Of a stretch of DNA of 64,000 nt, positions 52,363-63,426 are shown piece after piece. The stretch spans positions 124,001-188,000 of the forward strand of contig CAWGKT010000003.1 of NCBI GenBank assembly GCA_963823215.1. Reading direction: 5' to 3'. Origin of the DNA: CAIWHR01 sp963823215 (GTDB lineage Bacteria; Pseudomonadota; Gammaproteobacteria; Burkholderiales; Casimicrobiaceae). The translations under genes were made by a program, and so were the position numbers. How positions within the stretch are numbered: the stretch's first letter is position 1; each line of letters begins with the position of its first letter. The notes below the pieces were generated by a model. It ran no database searches. It saw nothing but the letters and a program-made list of their open reading frames with translations, and had not been told where the DNA came from.

Positions 52363-53276
52363 GCGCGTTCGGCAAGGTGGCGGTGCTGATGGGCGGGCCG
52401 TCCGCGGAACGCGAGATCTCGTTCCTGTCCGGCAACGCCGTACTGGCCGCGCTCGTCGGCAAAGGTGTGGACGCACACGCGTTCGACCCGAAGGAGCGGC
52501 CGCTTTGCGATCTGCCACGCGAGGGCTTCGCGCGCGCCTTCATCGCGCTGCACGGCCGGTTCGGCGAGGACGGGACCGTGCAGGGCGCGCTGGAGACGAT
52601 GGGCATACCGTACTCGGGGAGCGGGGTGATGGCGTCGGCGCTGGCAATGGACAAGTGGCGCACCAAGCTCGTCTGGCTCGCGAGCGGCATTCCCACGCCG
52701 CGCTTCCGCGTGGTCGACGCGGCGACCGACTGGATGCGGGTCGTCGCCGAGCTGGGGCTGCCGTTGATCGTGAAACCGGCGCGCGAGGGTTCGACGATCG
52801 GCATCACCAAGGTCATCGGCGCGGATCGCCACGAACTCGCGCTGGCGTATGACGCAGCGGCACGGCACGACGATCTCGTGCTGGTCGAGGAGTTCGTCGC
52901 CGGCGTGGAACTGACCGCGTCGATCCTGGGCGAGCACGCGCTGCCGCTGATCCGGATCGAGGCGCCGCAGGGCAACTACGATTACCACAACAAGTACTTC
53001 TCCGACGAGACGAAGTATTTCTGTCCGTGCGGGCTCGAAGCGCCGAAGGAACAGGAAATCCGGGAAGCCGCCCTCGCGGCATTCCGCGTTGTGGGCTGCA
53101 GCGGCTGGGGCCGGCTCGACCTGATCCTGAAGCCGGACGGCTCGTTCCAGTTTCTGGAGGTCAACACGTCGCCGGGGATGACCGGCCACTCGCTGGTGCC
53201 GATGGCGGCGAAGCAGGCAGGGATCGCGTTTGGCGAGCTGTGCGTGGAAATTCTGCGGAGCGCGCATGTGGGATGA
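52359..53276 (+). CDS. ddl: D-alanine--D-alanine ligase
   Basis: A 305-residue ATP-grasp ligase forming D-Ala-D-Ala. The motifs are VLMGGPSAEREISFLSGNAV, HGRFGEDGTVQGALE, PYSGSGVMASALAMDK, IVKPAREGSTIGITKV, NYDYHNKYFSDETKYFCP and FLEVNTSPGMTGHSLVP. KYFS with Tyr indicates a D-Ala-specific (vancomycin-sensitive type) enzyme. It overlaps murB by ATGA and ftsQ by 11 bases. Confidence 0.95.
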   Translation: MSAFGKVAVLMGGPSAEREISFLSGNAVLAALVGKGVDAHAFDPKERPLCDLPREGFARAFIALHGRFGEDGTVQGALETMGIPYSGSGVMASALAMDKWRTKLVWLASGIPTPRFRVVDAATDWMRVVAELGLPLIVKPAREGSTIGITKVIGADRHELALAYDAAARHDDLVLVEEFVAGVELTASILGEHALPLIRIEAPQGNYDYHNKYFSDETKYFCPCGLEAPKEQEIREAALAAFRVVGCSGWGRLDLILKPDGSFQFLEVNTSPGMTGHSLVPMAAKQAGIAFGELCVEILRSAHVG

Positions 53277-54009
53277 CGCGAAGCAGTTGAACATCATCGC
53301 GGCGGCGCTCGCGCTCCTCGCGGCGCTCGGCCTTGCCTGGGGCGCGCTGGCATGGGCACTGCGCCAGCCGCCGTTCGAGTTCCGCGAAGTGATCGTTCGC
53401 GGCCCGCTGGAGCGCGCGCGCGCGGCGCAAGTCGAGGCGGCCATCCGCGGCGAGCTCACCGGCACCTTCTTCACGATGAACCTGGACCGAGCGCGTAGCT
53501 CACTGGCGGCGGTCCCATGGGTGCGCAACGTCGCGCTGCGCCGGCAATGGCCGCAGCGGCTCGAGGTGACGATCGAGGAGCACGCGCCATTGGCGCGCTG
53601 GAACGACGCCGGCCTCGTCAATACGGAGGGCGAGACGTTCGTCGCCGACTACAACGGCGAGCTGCCGCAGTTCGACGGGCCGGACGGGAGCGCGGCGCAG
53701 GTGGCGGCGCGATTCCGGGAATGGGGCGCGGCGCTCGTCCCGCTGGAGCTCACGCTGGCGGGCATCAGGCTTTCTCCGCGCGGAGGCTGGCGGCTTGCCG
53801 CCCGGGGCGCAAATGGAACGCTGGCAATCGAGCTGGGACGCGAGGAACCGGCGGCGCGGCTCGCGCATTTCGTCGCGGCCTACGAACGCACGATCGGGGC
53901 GCTCGCGCGCGCCGGCACCCGCATCGAACACGTGGACCTGCGCTATCGCAACGGATTCGCGGCCCGCGTCCCCGGATTCCGGGAACGCGCGCCGAAGAAG
54001 GCCGCGTAA
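53266..54009 (+). CDS. ftsQ: FtsQ, divisome assembly protein
   Basis: A 247-residue bitopic membrane protein. The membrane segment IIAAALALLAALGLAWGALA is at about 10-30. The POTRA domain begins FEFREVIVRGPLERARAAQV. The FtsQ beta domain has ALRRQWPQRLEVTIEEHAPL and ARWND, ending near YRNGFAARVPG. ATG 53266 is inside the end of ddl, typical of this junction. Confidence 0.93.
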   Translation: MWDDAKQLNIIAAALALLAALGLAWGALAWALRQPPFEFREVIVRGPLERARAAQVEAAIRGELTGTFFTMNLDRARSSLAAVPWVRNVALRRQWPQRLEVTIEEHAPLARWNDAGLVNTEGETFVADYNGELPQFDGPDGSAAQVAARFREWGAALVPLELTLAGIRLSPRGGWRLAARGANGTLAIELGREEPAARLAHFVAAYERTIGALARAGTRIEHVDLRYRNGFAARVPGFRERAPKKAA

Positions 54010-54042
54010 GCGCCGCCGCCGCGGATCAGGGAAGACAGAGAC

Positions 54043-55275
54043 ATGATGAAGGAAGTGAAAAACGTGATCGTCGGCCTCGACATCGGCACGTCGAAGATCG
54101 TCGCGATCGTCGCCGAAGTCGCGCCCGACGGCGGCCTCAACATCATCGGGCTTGGCACCCAGCCGTCGCGCGGGCTGAAGAAGGGCGTCGTCGTCAACAT
54201 CGAGGCGACGATGGGGTCGATCCAGCGGGTGCTGGAGGAGGCCGAGCTGATGGCCGACTGCCATATCACGGAGGTCTACACCGGGATCGCCGGCAGTCAC
54301 ATCCGGAGCCTCAATTCCAGCGGCATGGTCGCGATCAAGGAAAAGGAAGTCACCCAGGCCGACATCGACCGCGTCGTCGAGACGGCGAAGGCGATCGCGA
54401 TTCCCAACGACCAGCAGATCCTGCACATCCTGCCGCAGGAATTCATCATCGACGGCCAGGAGGACGTGCGCGAGCCGCTGGGCATGAGCGGCGTGCGCCT
54501 CGAGGTCAAGGTGCACATCGTCACCGGGGCCGTGTCGGCCGTGGAGAACATCACCAAGTGCGTCCGCCGCTGCGGACTGGTCGTCAAGGACGTGATCCTG
54601 CAGCCGCTCGCCTCGTCGATCGCGGTGTTGAACGAGGACGAGAAGGACCTCGGGATCTGCCTCATGGACATCGGCGGCGGCACGACGGATCTGGCGGTGT
54701 TCGCGGGCGGCGCGATCCGGCACACGGCGGTGATCCCGATCGCCGGCGACCAGGTGACGAACGACATCGCGATGACGCTGCGCACGCCGACGAAAGAGGC
54801 CGAGGAACTGAAGCTGCGCCACGGATGCGCGCTGCGCCAGCTCGCCGACCCGAACGACATCATCGAGGTTCCCGGCGTCGGCGACCGGCCGCCGCGCAAG
54901 CTGTCGCGGCAGACCCTTGCCGAGGTGATCGAGCCGCGCATCGAGGAACTCTACACGCTGGTGCAGGCAGAGCTGCGCCGCTCGGGCTTCGAGGAGCTGC
55001 TCTCGTCGGGGATCGTGCTAACCGGCGGCTCGGCGCTGCTCGCGGGAATGACGGAACTCGGCGAAGAGGTGTTCCACCTGCCGGTGCGCGTCGGCGTGCC
55101 GGCGTATGTCGGCGGTCTCGCCGATGTCGTGCGCAGCCCGCGGTACGCGACCGCGGTCGGCCTCCTGCTCGAAGGCCGCGACCAGTATCTGCGCGCACAG
55201 CAGTCGCGGGCCCGGACCGCGGGCATCGGCGGCACCGCGGAACGGATGAAGCAATGGTTCAAGGCGAATTTCTAG
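54043..55275 (+). CDS. ftsA: FtsA, actin-like divisome protein
   Basis: A 410-residue ATPase tethering FtsZ to the membrane. The actin-fold motifs are VGLDIGTSKIVAIVAE (phosphate 1), CLMDIGGGTTDLAVFAGG (phosphate 2) and IVLTGGSALLAGM (adenosine). The 1C subdomain lies at about 85-165. The C-terminal amphipathic helix ERMKQWFKANF is the membrane-targeting sequence. It is 33 bases after ftsQ with GGGAAGACAGAG upstream. Confidence 0.96.
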   Translation: MMKEVKNVIVGLDIGTSKIVAIVAEVAPDGGLNIIGLGTQPSRGLKKGVVVNIEATMGSIQRVLEEAELMADCHITEVYTGIAGSHIRSLNSSGMVAIKEKEVTQADIDRVVETAKAIAIPNDQQILHILPQEFIIDGQEDVREPLGMSGVRLEVKVHIVTGAVSAVENITKCVRRCGLVVKDVILQPLASSIAVLNEDEKDLGICLMDIGGGTTDLAVFAGGAIRHTAVIPIAGDQVTNDIAMTLRTPTKEAEELKLRHGCALRQLADPNDIIEVPGVGDRPPRKLSRQTLAEVIEPRIEELYTLVQAELRRSGFEELLSSGIVLTGGSALLAGMTELGEEVFHLPVRVGVPAYVGGLADVVRSPRYATAVGLLLEGRDQYLRAQQSRARTAGIGGTAERMKQWFKANF

Positions 55276-55353
55276 GTTCACGCATCAGTCGCACCACCAC
55301 GCAGTCGGACACAGCCCATCGCACCATCTTGAGACAGGAAAAAGGAGCGCACC

Positions 55354-56538
55354 ATGTTTGAAATCATCGACCAGCCAACCGAGAACGGCGCCGTCATCCG
55401 AGTCATCGGCGTCGGAGGCTGCGGCGGCAACGCCGTGGAACACATGATCGCGCGAGGACTCCTCGACGTCGATTTCATCTGCGCGAACACCGACGCCCAG
55501 GCGTTGAAGCGCTCAACCGCCCGGGCGCAGGTGCAGCTGGGCACGGCGCTGACCCGCGGGCTCGGCGCCGGCGCCAGGCCGGAAATCGGGCGCGACGCCG
55601 CGATGGAGGATCGCGACCGGATTGCCGAGATGATCGAGGGCTCCGACATGCTGTTCATCACCGCGGGCATGGGCGGCGGCACCGGCACGGGCGCAGCGCC
55701 GGTGATCGCGGACATCGCGAAGAGCATGAACATCCTGACCGTCGCGGTGGTCACCCGGCCGTTCAAGCTCGAAGGCGGCAAGCGGATGAAGGTCGCGCAG
55801 ACCGGCATCGACGAGCTCGGCAAGCGGGTCGACTCGCTGATCATCATCCCCAACGACAAGCTCATGGAGGTGCTCGGCGACGACATCTCGATGCTCGACG
55901 CCTACGCGGCGGCGAACGACGTGCTGCACGGCGCGGTGGCCGGCATCGCCGAGGTGATCAACAACCCGGGGCTCGTCAACGTCGATTTCGCCGACGTGCG
56001 CACCGTGATGGGCGAAGTCGGGATGGCAATGATGGGCTCGGCGATGGCGGCCGGCGCCGATCGCGCGCGGCAGGCGGCGGAGCAGGCGGTGCGCAGTCCT
56101 CTGCTCGAGGACGTCAACCTTGCCGGCGCCCGCGGCGTGCTGGTCAACGTCACGGCGTCGTCGGGGCTGCGGATGCGCGAATACCAGGAGGTCATGACGA
56201 CGATCAAGGAGTTCACCGCCGACGACGCGTTGGTGATCGTGGGGACCGTGATCGACGACGCGATGGACGACCGGCTGCGCGTGACCATGATCGCGACCGG
56301 CCTTGGCGGCGCGCAGTCCGTGAGGCGCGAGCAGAAGGCGCCGAACATGACGCTGGTCGAGCAGCCGCAGATCGTGGCGCGCACGGGCACGGACGGCGTC
56401 GGCGTGTCCGTGGACAGCATCGACTACGGGAATCTGGACGCGCCGGCGGTGATCCGGAAGCGCGAACGCGGCGCTCCGGCACCTTCGGCGTTCGATACGA
56501 CCGAGATACCGGCGTTCCTGCGCAAGCAAGCGGACTGA
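55354..56538 (+). CDS. ftsZ: FtsZ, tubulin-like division protein
   Basis: A 394-residue GTPase forming the Z ring. The motifs are IGVGGCGGNAVEHMI, the tubulin signature AGMGGGTGTGAAPVIA, VVTRPFKLEGGKRM and the T7 loop NVDFADVRTVMGEVGMAMMG. The C-terminal peptide TTEIPAFLRKQAD binds FtsA. The linker before the peptide is short. AAAAAGGAGCG precedes the ATG. No frameshift, unlike several neighbours. Confidence 0.97.
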   Translation: MFEIIDQPTENGAVIRVIGVGGCGGNAVEHMIARGLLDVDFICANTDAQALKRSTARAQVQLGTALTRGLGAGARPEIGRDAAMEDRDRIAEMIEGSDMLFITAGMGGGTGTGAAPVIADIAKSMNILTVAVVTRPFKLEGGKRMKVAQTGIDELGKRVDSLIIIPNDKLMEVLGDDISMLDAYAAANDVLHGAVAGIAEVINNPGLVNVDFADVRTVMGEVGMAMMGSAMAAGADRARQAAEQAVRSPLLEDVNLAGARGVLVNVTASSGLRMREYQEVMTTIKEFTADDALVIVGTVIDDAMDDRLRVTMIATGLGGAQSVRREQKAPNMTLVEQPQIVARTGTDGVGVSVDSIDYGNLDAPAVIRKRERGAPAPSAFDTTEIPAFLRKQAD

Positions 56539-56590
56539 ACCGCGCGCAGGGATCGGCGTCGGGTAGGCAGGCCCGGGTCTGAACGGAAGG

Positions 56591-56619
56591 GGTTCGGAGG
56601 AGCGCCCGTGTGCTAACAT
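56591..56619 (+). promoter_or_regulatory. Possible lpxC promoter
   Basis: TGCTAACAT (56611-56619) resembles an extended -10; a weak -35 (GGTTCG) lies 17 bases upstream. The adjacent stretch is locally AT-rich. A GC hairpin (GGCGGCC / GGGCCGCC) follows near 56655-56680. Confidence 0.4.
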
Positions 56620-56695
56620 ATCAAGTTAAACAATTGAACAGCGGAGACAACGGCGGCCGCCCCCTGCGGGCCGCCGACGCCGGCGGCCAGCGGAC

Positions 56696-57610
56696 ATGTT
56701 GAAGCAACGGACGCTCAGGACCACGATCAAGGCGACGGGTGTCGGTTTGCATACCGGCGCGCGCGTCGAGCTCGCGCTCCGCCCGGCGGCGCCGGATACA
56801 GGCGTCGTCTTTCATCGCGTCGATCTCCAGCCGCCGGTGACGATCCCGGCGGACGCCGCGCACGTCGGGGACACGCGGCTGTCGTCGACGCTGAAGCGCG
56901 ATGGCGCATCCATTTCCACGGTCGAGCACCTGATGTCGGCGCTCGCCGGTCTCGGCATCGACAATCTGCACGTCGATGTCGCCGGTCCCGAGATTCCGAT
57001 CATGGACGGGAGCGCCGGGCCGTTCGTCTTCTTGCTGCAGGCGGCGGGAATCGTCGAGCAGGATGCGCCGAAACGCTATCTGCGCATCCTGCTGCCGGTG
57101 GAGGTGAAGGACGGCGACAAGTGGGCGCGGTTCGATCCCTACAACGGCTTCAAGCTCGATTTCACGATCGACTTTCCACACCCGATGTTCGGCACCGAGA
57201 ACCGGAACGTGGTGATCGATTTTGCCGAGCACTCCTACGTGAAGGAAGTGGCGCGCGCGCGCACTTTCGGCTTCATGCAGGAGGTCGAGGCGATGCGCGC
57301 GGCCGGTCTCGGCCTGGGCGGCAGCCTGCAGAACGCGATCGTGCTCGACGAGCACCGCGTCCTCAACAGCGAGGGGTTGCGCTACGACAACGAATTCGTC
57401 AAGCACAAGGTGCTGGATGCGATCGGCGACCTGTACCTGCTCGGGCACCCGCTGATCGGCCAATACACGGCGTTCAAGTCCGGGCACGGGCTCAACAACG
57501 CGGTGGCTCGCGCGCTGCAGGCGCGCCCCGACGCATTCGAACTGGTCACGTTCGTCGAGCCTGGCGACGTGCCATCCACGTTCCAGGATTGGCGGCTCTC
57601 GCCGGCGTGA
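56696..57610 (+). CDS. lpxC: LpxC, UDP-3-O-acyl-GlcNAc deacetylase
   Basis: A 304-residue zinc hydrolase committing UDP-3-O-acyl-GlcNAc to lipid A synthesis. The motifs are GVGLHTGARVELALRPA, ISTVEHLMSALAGLGIDN (zinc His), EIPIMDGSAGPFVFLLQAAG, and FVKHKVLDAIGDLYLLGHPL (zinc His and Asp), with a His in SGHGLNNAVARAL. Normal length. It follows ftsZ after 157 bases, the standard position at the end of the dcw cluster. Confidence 0.96.
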   Translation: MLKQRTLRTTIKATGVGLHTGARVELALRPAAPDTGVVFHRVDLQPPVTIPADAAHVGDTRLSSTLKRDGASISTVEHLMSALAGLGIDNLHVDVAGPEIPIMDGSAGPFVFLLQAAGIVEQDAPKRYLRILLPVEVKDGDKWARFDPYNGFKLDFTIDFPHPMFGTENRNVVIDFAEHSYVKEVARARTFGFMQEVEAMRAAGLGLGGSLQNAIVLDEHRVLNSEGLRYDNEFVKHKVLDAIGDLYLLGHPLIGQYTAFKSGHGLNNAVARALQARPDAFELVTFVEPGDVPSTFQDWRLSPA

Positions 57611-57686
57611 CGCGCGGGCCGTCGGTGCCGGCGGCGGTGGCCGACCCCGGACCCACGCGGCGCGCCCCTTTCCGAGGGGCTGCGCG

Positions 57687-57875
57687 GTGATCCTCGTCCG
57701 CCTGCTGCTGTTCCTGGCGCTGACCGCGATCGCGGTCGCCGCGGTGATGTTCCTGTTCAGCAAGGACCGCCGCTACCTGCGCTTCATCTGGCAGGTGGTC
57801 AAGTTCACGGTTGTGATCCTGGTCGTCGTGCTGGTCTTCTTCGCCTTTGAGCGCATCGTGGGGCCGATGCTCTGA
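57687..57875 (+). CDS. Small two-span membrane protein
   Basis: A 62-residue protein from GTG 57687. There are two membrane segments: VRLLLFLALTAIAVAAVMFL and FTVVILVVVLVFFAFERIV, separated by a basic loop (FSKDRRYLRFIWQ). I recognise similar short proteins next to lpxC in other betaproteobacteria but no function. The clear alternation of hydrophobic and basic parts supports a real gene. Confidence 0.7.
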   Translation: MILVRLLLFLALTAIAVAAVMFLFSKDRRYLRFIWQVVKFTVVILVVVLVFFAFERIVGPML

Positions 57876-57876
57876 C

Positions 57877-57918
57877 TGCCCCTTGCGAAGGGCAGCGAAC
57901 CCAGTGAGCGTGGCGGCT
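57877..57918 (-). repeat. Partial copy of the dcw hairpin repeat (G)
   Basis: On the minus strand CCGCCACGCTCACT and GTTCGCTGCCC match the first part of the 144-bp element. The hairpin TGCCCCTTGCGAAGGGCA sits directly after the stop of the small membrane protein gene and may act as a transcript end between the convergent genes. Confidence 0.6.
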
Positions 57919-57925
57919 GCTCAAC

Positions 57926-58360
57926 TCAGCCCGTGCGCCGCAGAAAGCGATCCAGCGCGGTTTTGAGCGGGCCGGGAGCCAGGGTGCGCGCCAGTGCCGC
58001 CAATGGCCGGAGCGACGATCTATCTACCGGATTCGCAAGCGGTTTCCTGGCGAGCATGGGGTCGGCGCGAACTTGCACGCGCACCCGGATTCCAGTAAAT
58101 TCCCATCCTTCACGACTCAAAGCAGTCAGAAGCTCGGCGCTGCGCTGCCGCACCACGGCGGCAACAGCCCCGGCGTCCGCAGCAAGGTCGAGTTGCCCAT
58201 TGCGCTCGTCGGCAACGCGAATGCGCAGGGCGAGTGGCCGCGGCAGGTGACGGCGGATGACTTGCGCCACAGCTTCCTCACGGTCGCGGCGCGACGCCCA
58301 GGCGGCCAGCGTGGCGTCGGAACGAAGGACACGCTGCAGTGGCTGGGGGGAACGGACCAT
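57926..58360 (-). CDS. DciA-like protein (DUF721)
   Basis: A 144-residue protein from ATG 58360. The N-terminal half carries the DUF721 fold: LLSRE-like leader, LALRIRVADERNGQLDLAAD and VVRQRSAELLTALSREGWEF, with a basic, partly disordered C-terminus (LARKPLANPVDRSSLRPLAA). DciA loads the replicative helicase in bacteria lacking DnaC. Its place, opposite in strand between lpxC and the M23 gene, is the usual betaproteobacterial one. Confidence 0.8.
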   Translation of the reverse strand: MVRSPQPLQRVLRSDATLAAWASRRDREEAVAQVIRRHLPRPLALRIRVADERNGQLDLAADAGAVAAVVRQRSAELLTALSREGWEFTGIRVRVQVRADPMLARKPLANPVDRSSLRPLAALARTLAPGPLKTALDRFLRRTG

Positions 58361-58432
58361 GGCGTAAACGGCGGCCGGTACCCCGTAGCTGACGCGGACT
58401 GCCCCGATGGGGAAAGGTTGGGAGGAACCCGA

Positions 58433-59359
58433 TTGAACATCATTCTGGTCTCGAGCGCCACGGCGCAGGCCCGCAGCCTCACGCTGGACTGGCGCCACTG
58501 GACACTGGGCGGCATCGGGCTTGCCGTCGTTTTCGTCGCCTTCACCGGCATCTTCAACTTTGTCACTCTGCGCTATGCGGCGGCGATCCAGCACCCATGG
58601 CTGCAGACGATCGTGCTCGCCGACCAGCGCCAGGAGGCCCTGAAGACGCAGCAGCTCGTGCACGGGCATCTCAACGCCATGGCCTTGCATCTGGGCGAGC
58701 TGCAGGCGCGAATGTTGCGGTTGGACGGGCTGGGCGAGCGGCTGGCCAAGGTGGCAGGCTTGCAGCCGCAGGAATTCCCGTCACTGCAGCCGGGCAAGGC
58801 CCCGGGGCGGGGCGGCGCCGAATCCTCGCTTCCGTCGCGGTCGCTGTCGGTTGACGAGTTCTCGGAAATGCTCGCCAAGTTGAGCCGCCAGCTGGAAGAG
58901 CGCACCGACCAGCTTGGCGTCCTCGAGGCGCTGCTCGTCGCGGACTCGGCCAACCGCAAGTTCATGCCGACGCTCGCCCCGAGTGGTGGACGGCTGGTTC
59001 TCGTCGAATTTCGGCAATCGGATCGATCCGTTCACCGGCATGCAGTCGTTCCATGAGGGCATCGACTTCCCGGCCGAAGCCGGGACGCCTGTGGTCGCCG
59101 CGGCGAGCGGCAAGGTCGTCGAATCCGGGTACCAGCCCCAGTATGGTAAAATTATCGCGATTGACCACGGCAACGGACTGGTTTCCCGTTACGCCCACGC
59201 CTCCGAGGTCCACGTGAACGAAGGCGATCTCGTGGTGCGCGGCCAGCGGTGGCGTCCGTCGGGTCGACGGGTCGCTCGACCGGCCCGCATTTGCATTTCG
59301 AGGTTCGGCTGAATGGCGTGCCGCAGAATCCCGTGCGGTTTCTGCGCGCCCCGAGTTGA
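58433..59359 (+). CDS. M23 family metallopeptidase, membrane-anchored (two frameshifts)
   Basis: About 308 residues when joined. TTG 58433 follows GGGAGGAACCCGA. There is one membrane segment (TLGGIGLAVVFVAFTGIFNF), a coiled coil (VDEFSEMLAKLSRQLEERTD), then the LytM domain: FSSNFGNRIDPFTGMQSFHE (zinc His), GIDFPAEAGTPVVAAASGKV, KIIAIDHGNGLVSRYAHASE (YAH) and STGPHLHFEVRLNG (HLH). The frame moves at 58982 (an extra A) and again at about 59244-59249 (one base missing or two extra). All zinc ligands are retained across the joined frames. It probably cleaves peptidoglycan crosslinks or acts in division. It is divergent from dciA and ends in a strong terminator. Confidence 0.87.
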
Positions 59360-59392
59360 CTCGCGGGCGCACCGGCAAATGCAAACGGTATG

Positions 59393-59424
59393 AGGGGTGA
59401 GGCGGTCCTCACCCCTTGTTTTTT
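59393..59424 (+). terminator. Intrinsic terminator after the M23 gene
   Basis: AGGGGTGAGG and CCTCACCCCT form a perfect 10-bp stem with a CGGT loop (59393-59416), followed by TGTTTTTT. It separates the M23 gene from secA. Confidence 0.92.
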
Positions 59425-59452
59425 GCGTCGGCGTCGACAAATGATAAACTTC

Positions 59453-62167
<2,715 letters not shown>

Positions 62168-62192
62168 CGCGTCGAATTCCGGCGCGACCCCG

Positions 62193-63422
62193 ATGCCTGT
62201 CCGCTACACCCCGCCCACGCCCGACCAGTTGCTGCCTGTCCCCGGAGTGACGCTCGGCACGGCCGCGGCGAAGGTCAAGAACTGGGAACGCGACGACGTG
62301 CTGCTCGCCGTGTTCGAGCCGGGGACGGCAGCGGCCGGCGTGTTCACGCGAAACCGCTTCTGCGCGGCGCCGGTGATCGTCTGTCGCCGTCACCTCGAGC
62401 GCGGCACGGACATCCGCGCGCTGGTCGTCAATGCCGGCAACGCCAACGCCGGCACCGGCGCCGCCGGCATCGCCGCGGCCGAGACCACGTGCGCCGCCGT
62501 GGCGTCGATGCTGGGCTGCGGGCTGCCGCAGGTGCTGCCGTTCTCGACCGGCGTGATCATGGAGCCGCTGCCGGTCGCGAAGATCGTCGCCGCGCTGCCG
62601 GCGGCGCGCGCGGCGCTGGCCGCCGACGGCTGGTTCGCGGCGGTGTCCGCGATCATGACGACCGACACGGTGCCGAAAGGCGCGTCGCGGCGCGTCGCCG
62701 TCGGCGACGTGCAGGTCACGATCACCGGCATCGCGAAGGGCGCCGGGATGATTCATCCGGACATGGCGACCATGCTGTCGTTCGTCGCCACCGACGCGCC
62801 GATCGCCGGCGAACTGCTCGCGACACTGGCGCGCGAGATCGCGGATGTCTCTTTCAACTGCGCCACGATCGACGGCGACACGTCGACCAACGACAGCTTC
62901 GTGCTCGCGGCCACCGGGCGCGCGCCGATGGCGCCGATAGCCGATGGCGCCGATCCGCGCCTGCTGCCGCTGCGCGCGGCGCTCGCGGCGGTGGCCATCG
63001 AGCTCGCGCAGGCGATCGTCCGCGACGGTGAGGGCGCGACCAAGTTCATCACGCTCCGGGTCGATGGCGGAAGGGACGCCGCCGAGTGCCGCCGCATCGC
63101 GCTCGGCATCGCGCACTCGCCCCTGGTCAAGACCGCCTTCTTCGCGTCGGACCCGAACCTGGGCCGGATCGTCTGCGCGATCGGCAACGCGGCCGCACCG
63201 GACCTCGATCCCGCCCTGGTGTCCTTCTGGCTCGACGACGTGCGGGTGGTCGAGAATGGCGGCCGCGCGGCGTCGTACACGGAGGAGGCCGGCCAGCGCG
63301 TGATGAAGAACGACGAGATCATCGTCCGCGTAGCGCTCGGCCGCGGCGGCGCGTCGGCAACGGTCTGGACCTGCGACTTTTCGCACGATTACGTCAGCAT
63401 CAACGCCGATTACCGCAGCTGA
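62193..63422 (+). CDS. argJ: ArgJ, ornithine acetyltransferase / N-acetylglutamate synthase
   Basis: A 409-residue Ntn-fold enzyme of the arginine cycle, transferring acetyl from N-acetylornithine to glutamate. It self-cleaves before Thr 193 in GAGMIHPDMATMLSF; the Thr and the KGAGM motif are intact. VVNAGNANAGTG, STGVIMEPLP and SDPNLGRIVCAIGN are further family motifs. It follows secA after 25 bases, a common order in Betaproteobacteria. No signal peptide. Confidence 0.95.
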   Translation: MPVRYTPPTPDQLLPVPGVTLGTAAAKVKNWERDDVLLAVFEPGTAAAGVFTRNRFCAAPVIVCRRHLERGTDIRALVVNAGNANAGTGAAGIAAAETTCAAVASMLGCGLPQVLPFSTGVIMEPLPVAKIVAALPAARAALAADGWFAAVSAIMTTDTVPKGASRRVAVGDVQVTITGIAKGAGMIHPDMATMLSFVATDAPIAGELLATLAREIADVSFNCATIDGDTSTNDSFVLAATGRAPMAPIADGADPRLLPLRAALAAVAIELAQAIVRDGEGATKFITLRVDGGRDAAECRRIALGIAHSPLVKTAFFASDPNLGRIVCAIGNAAAPDLDPALVSFWLDDVRVVENGGRAASYTEEAGQRVMKNDEIIVRVALGRGGASATVWTCDFSHDYVSINADYRS

Positions 63423-63426
63423 CACG

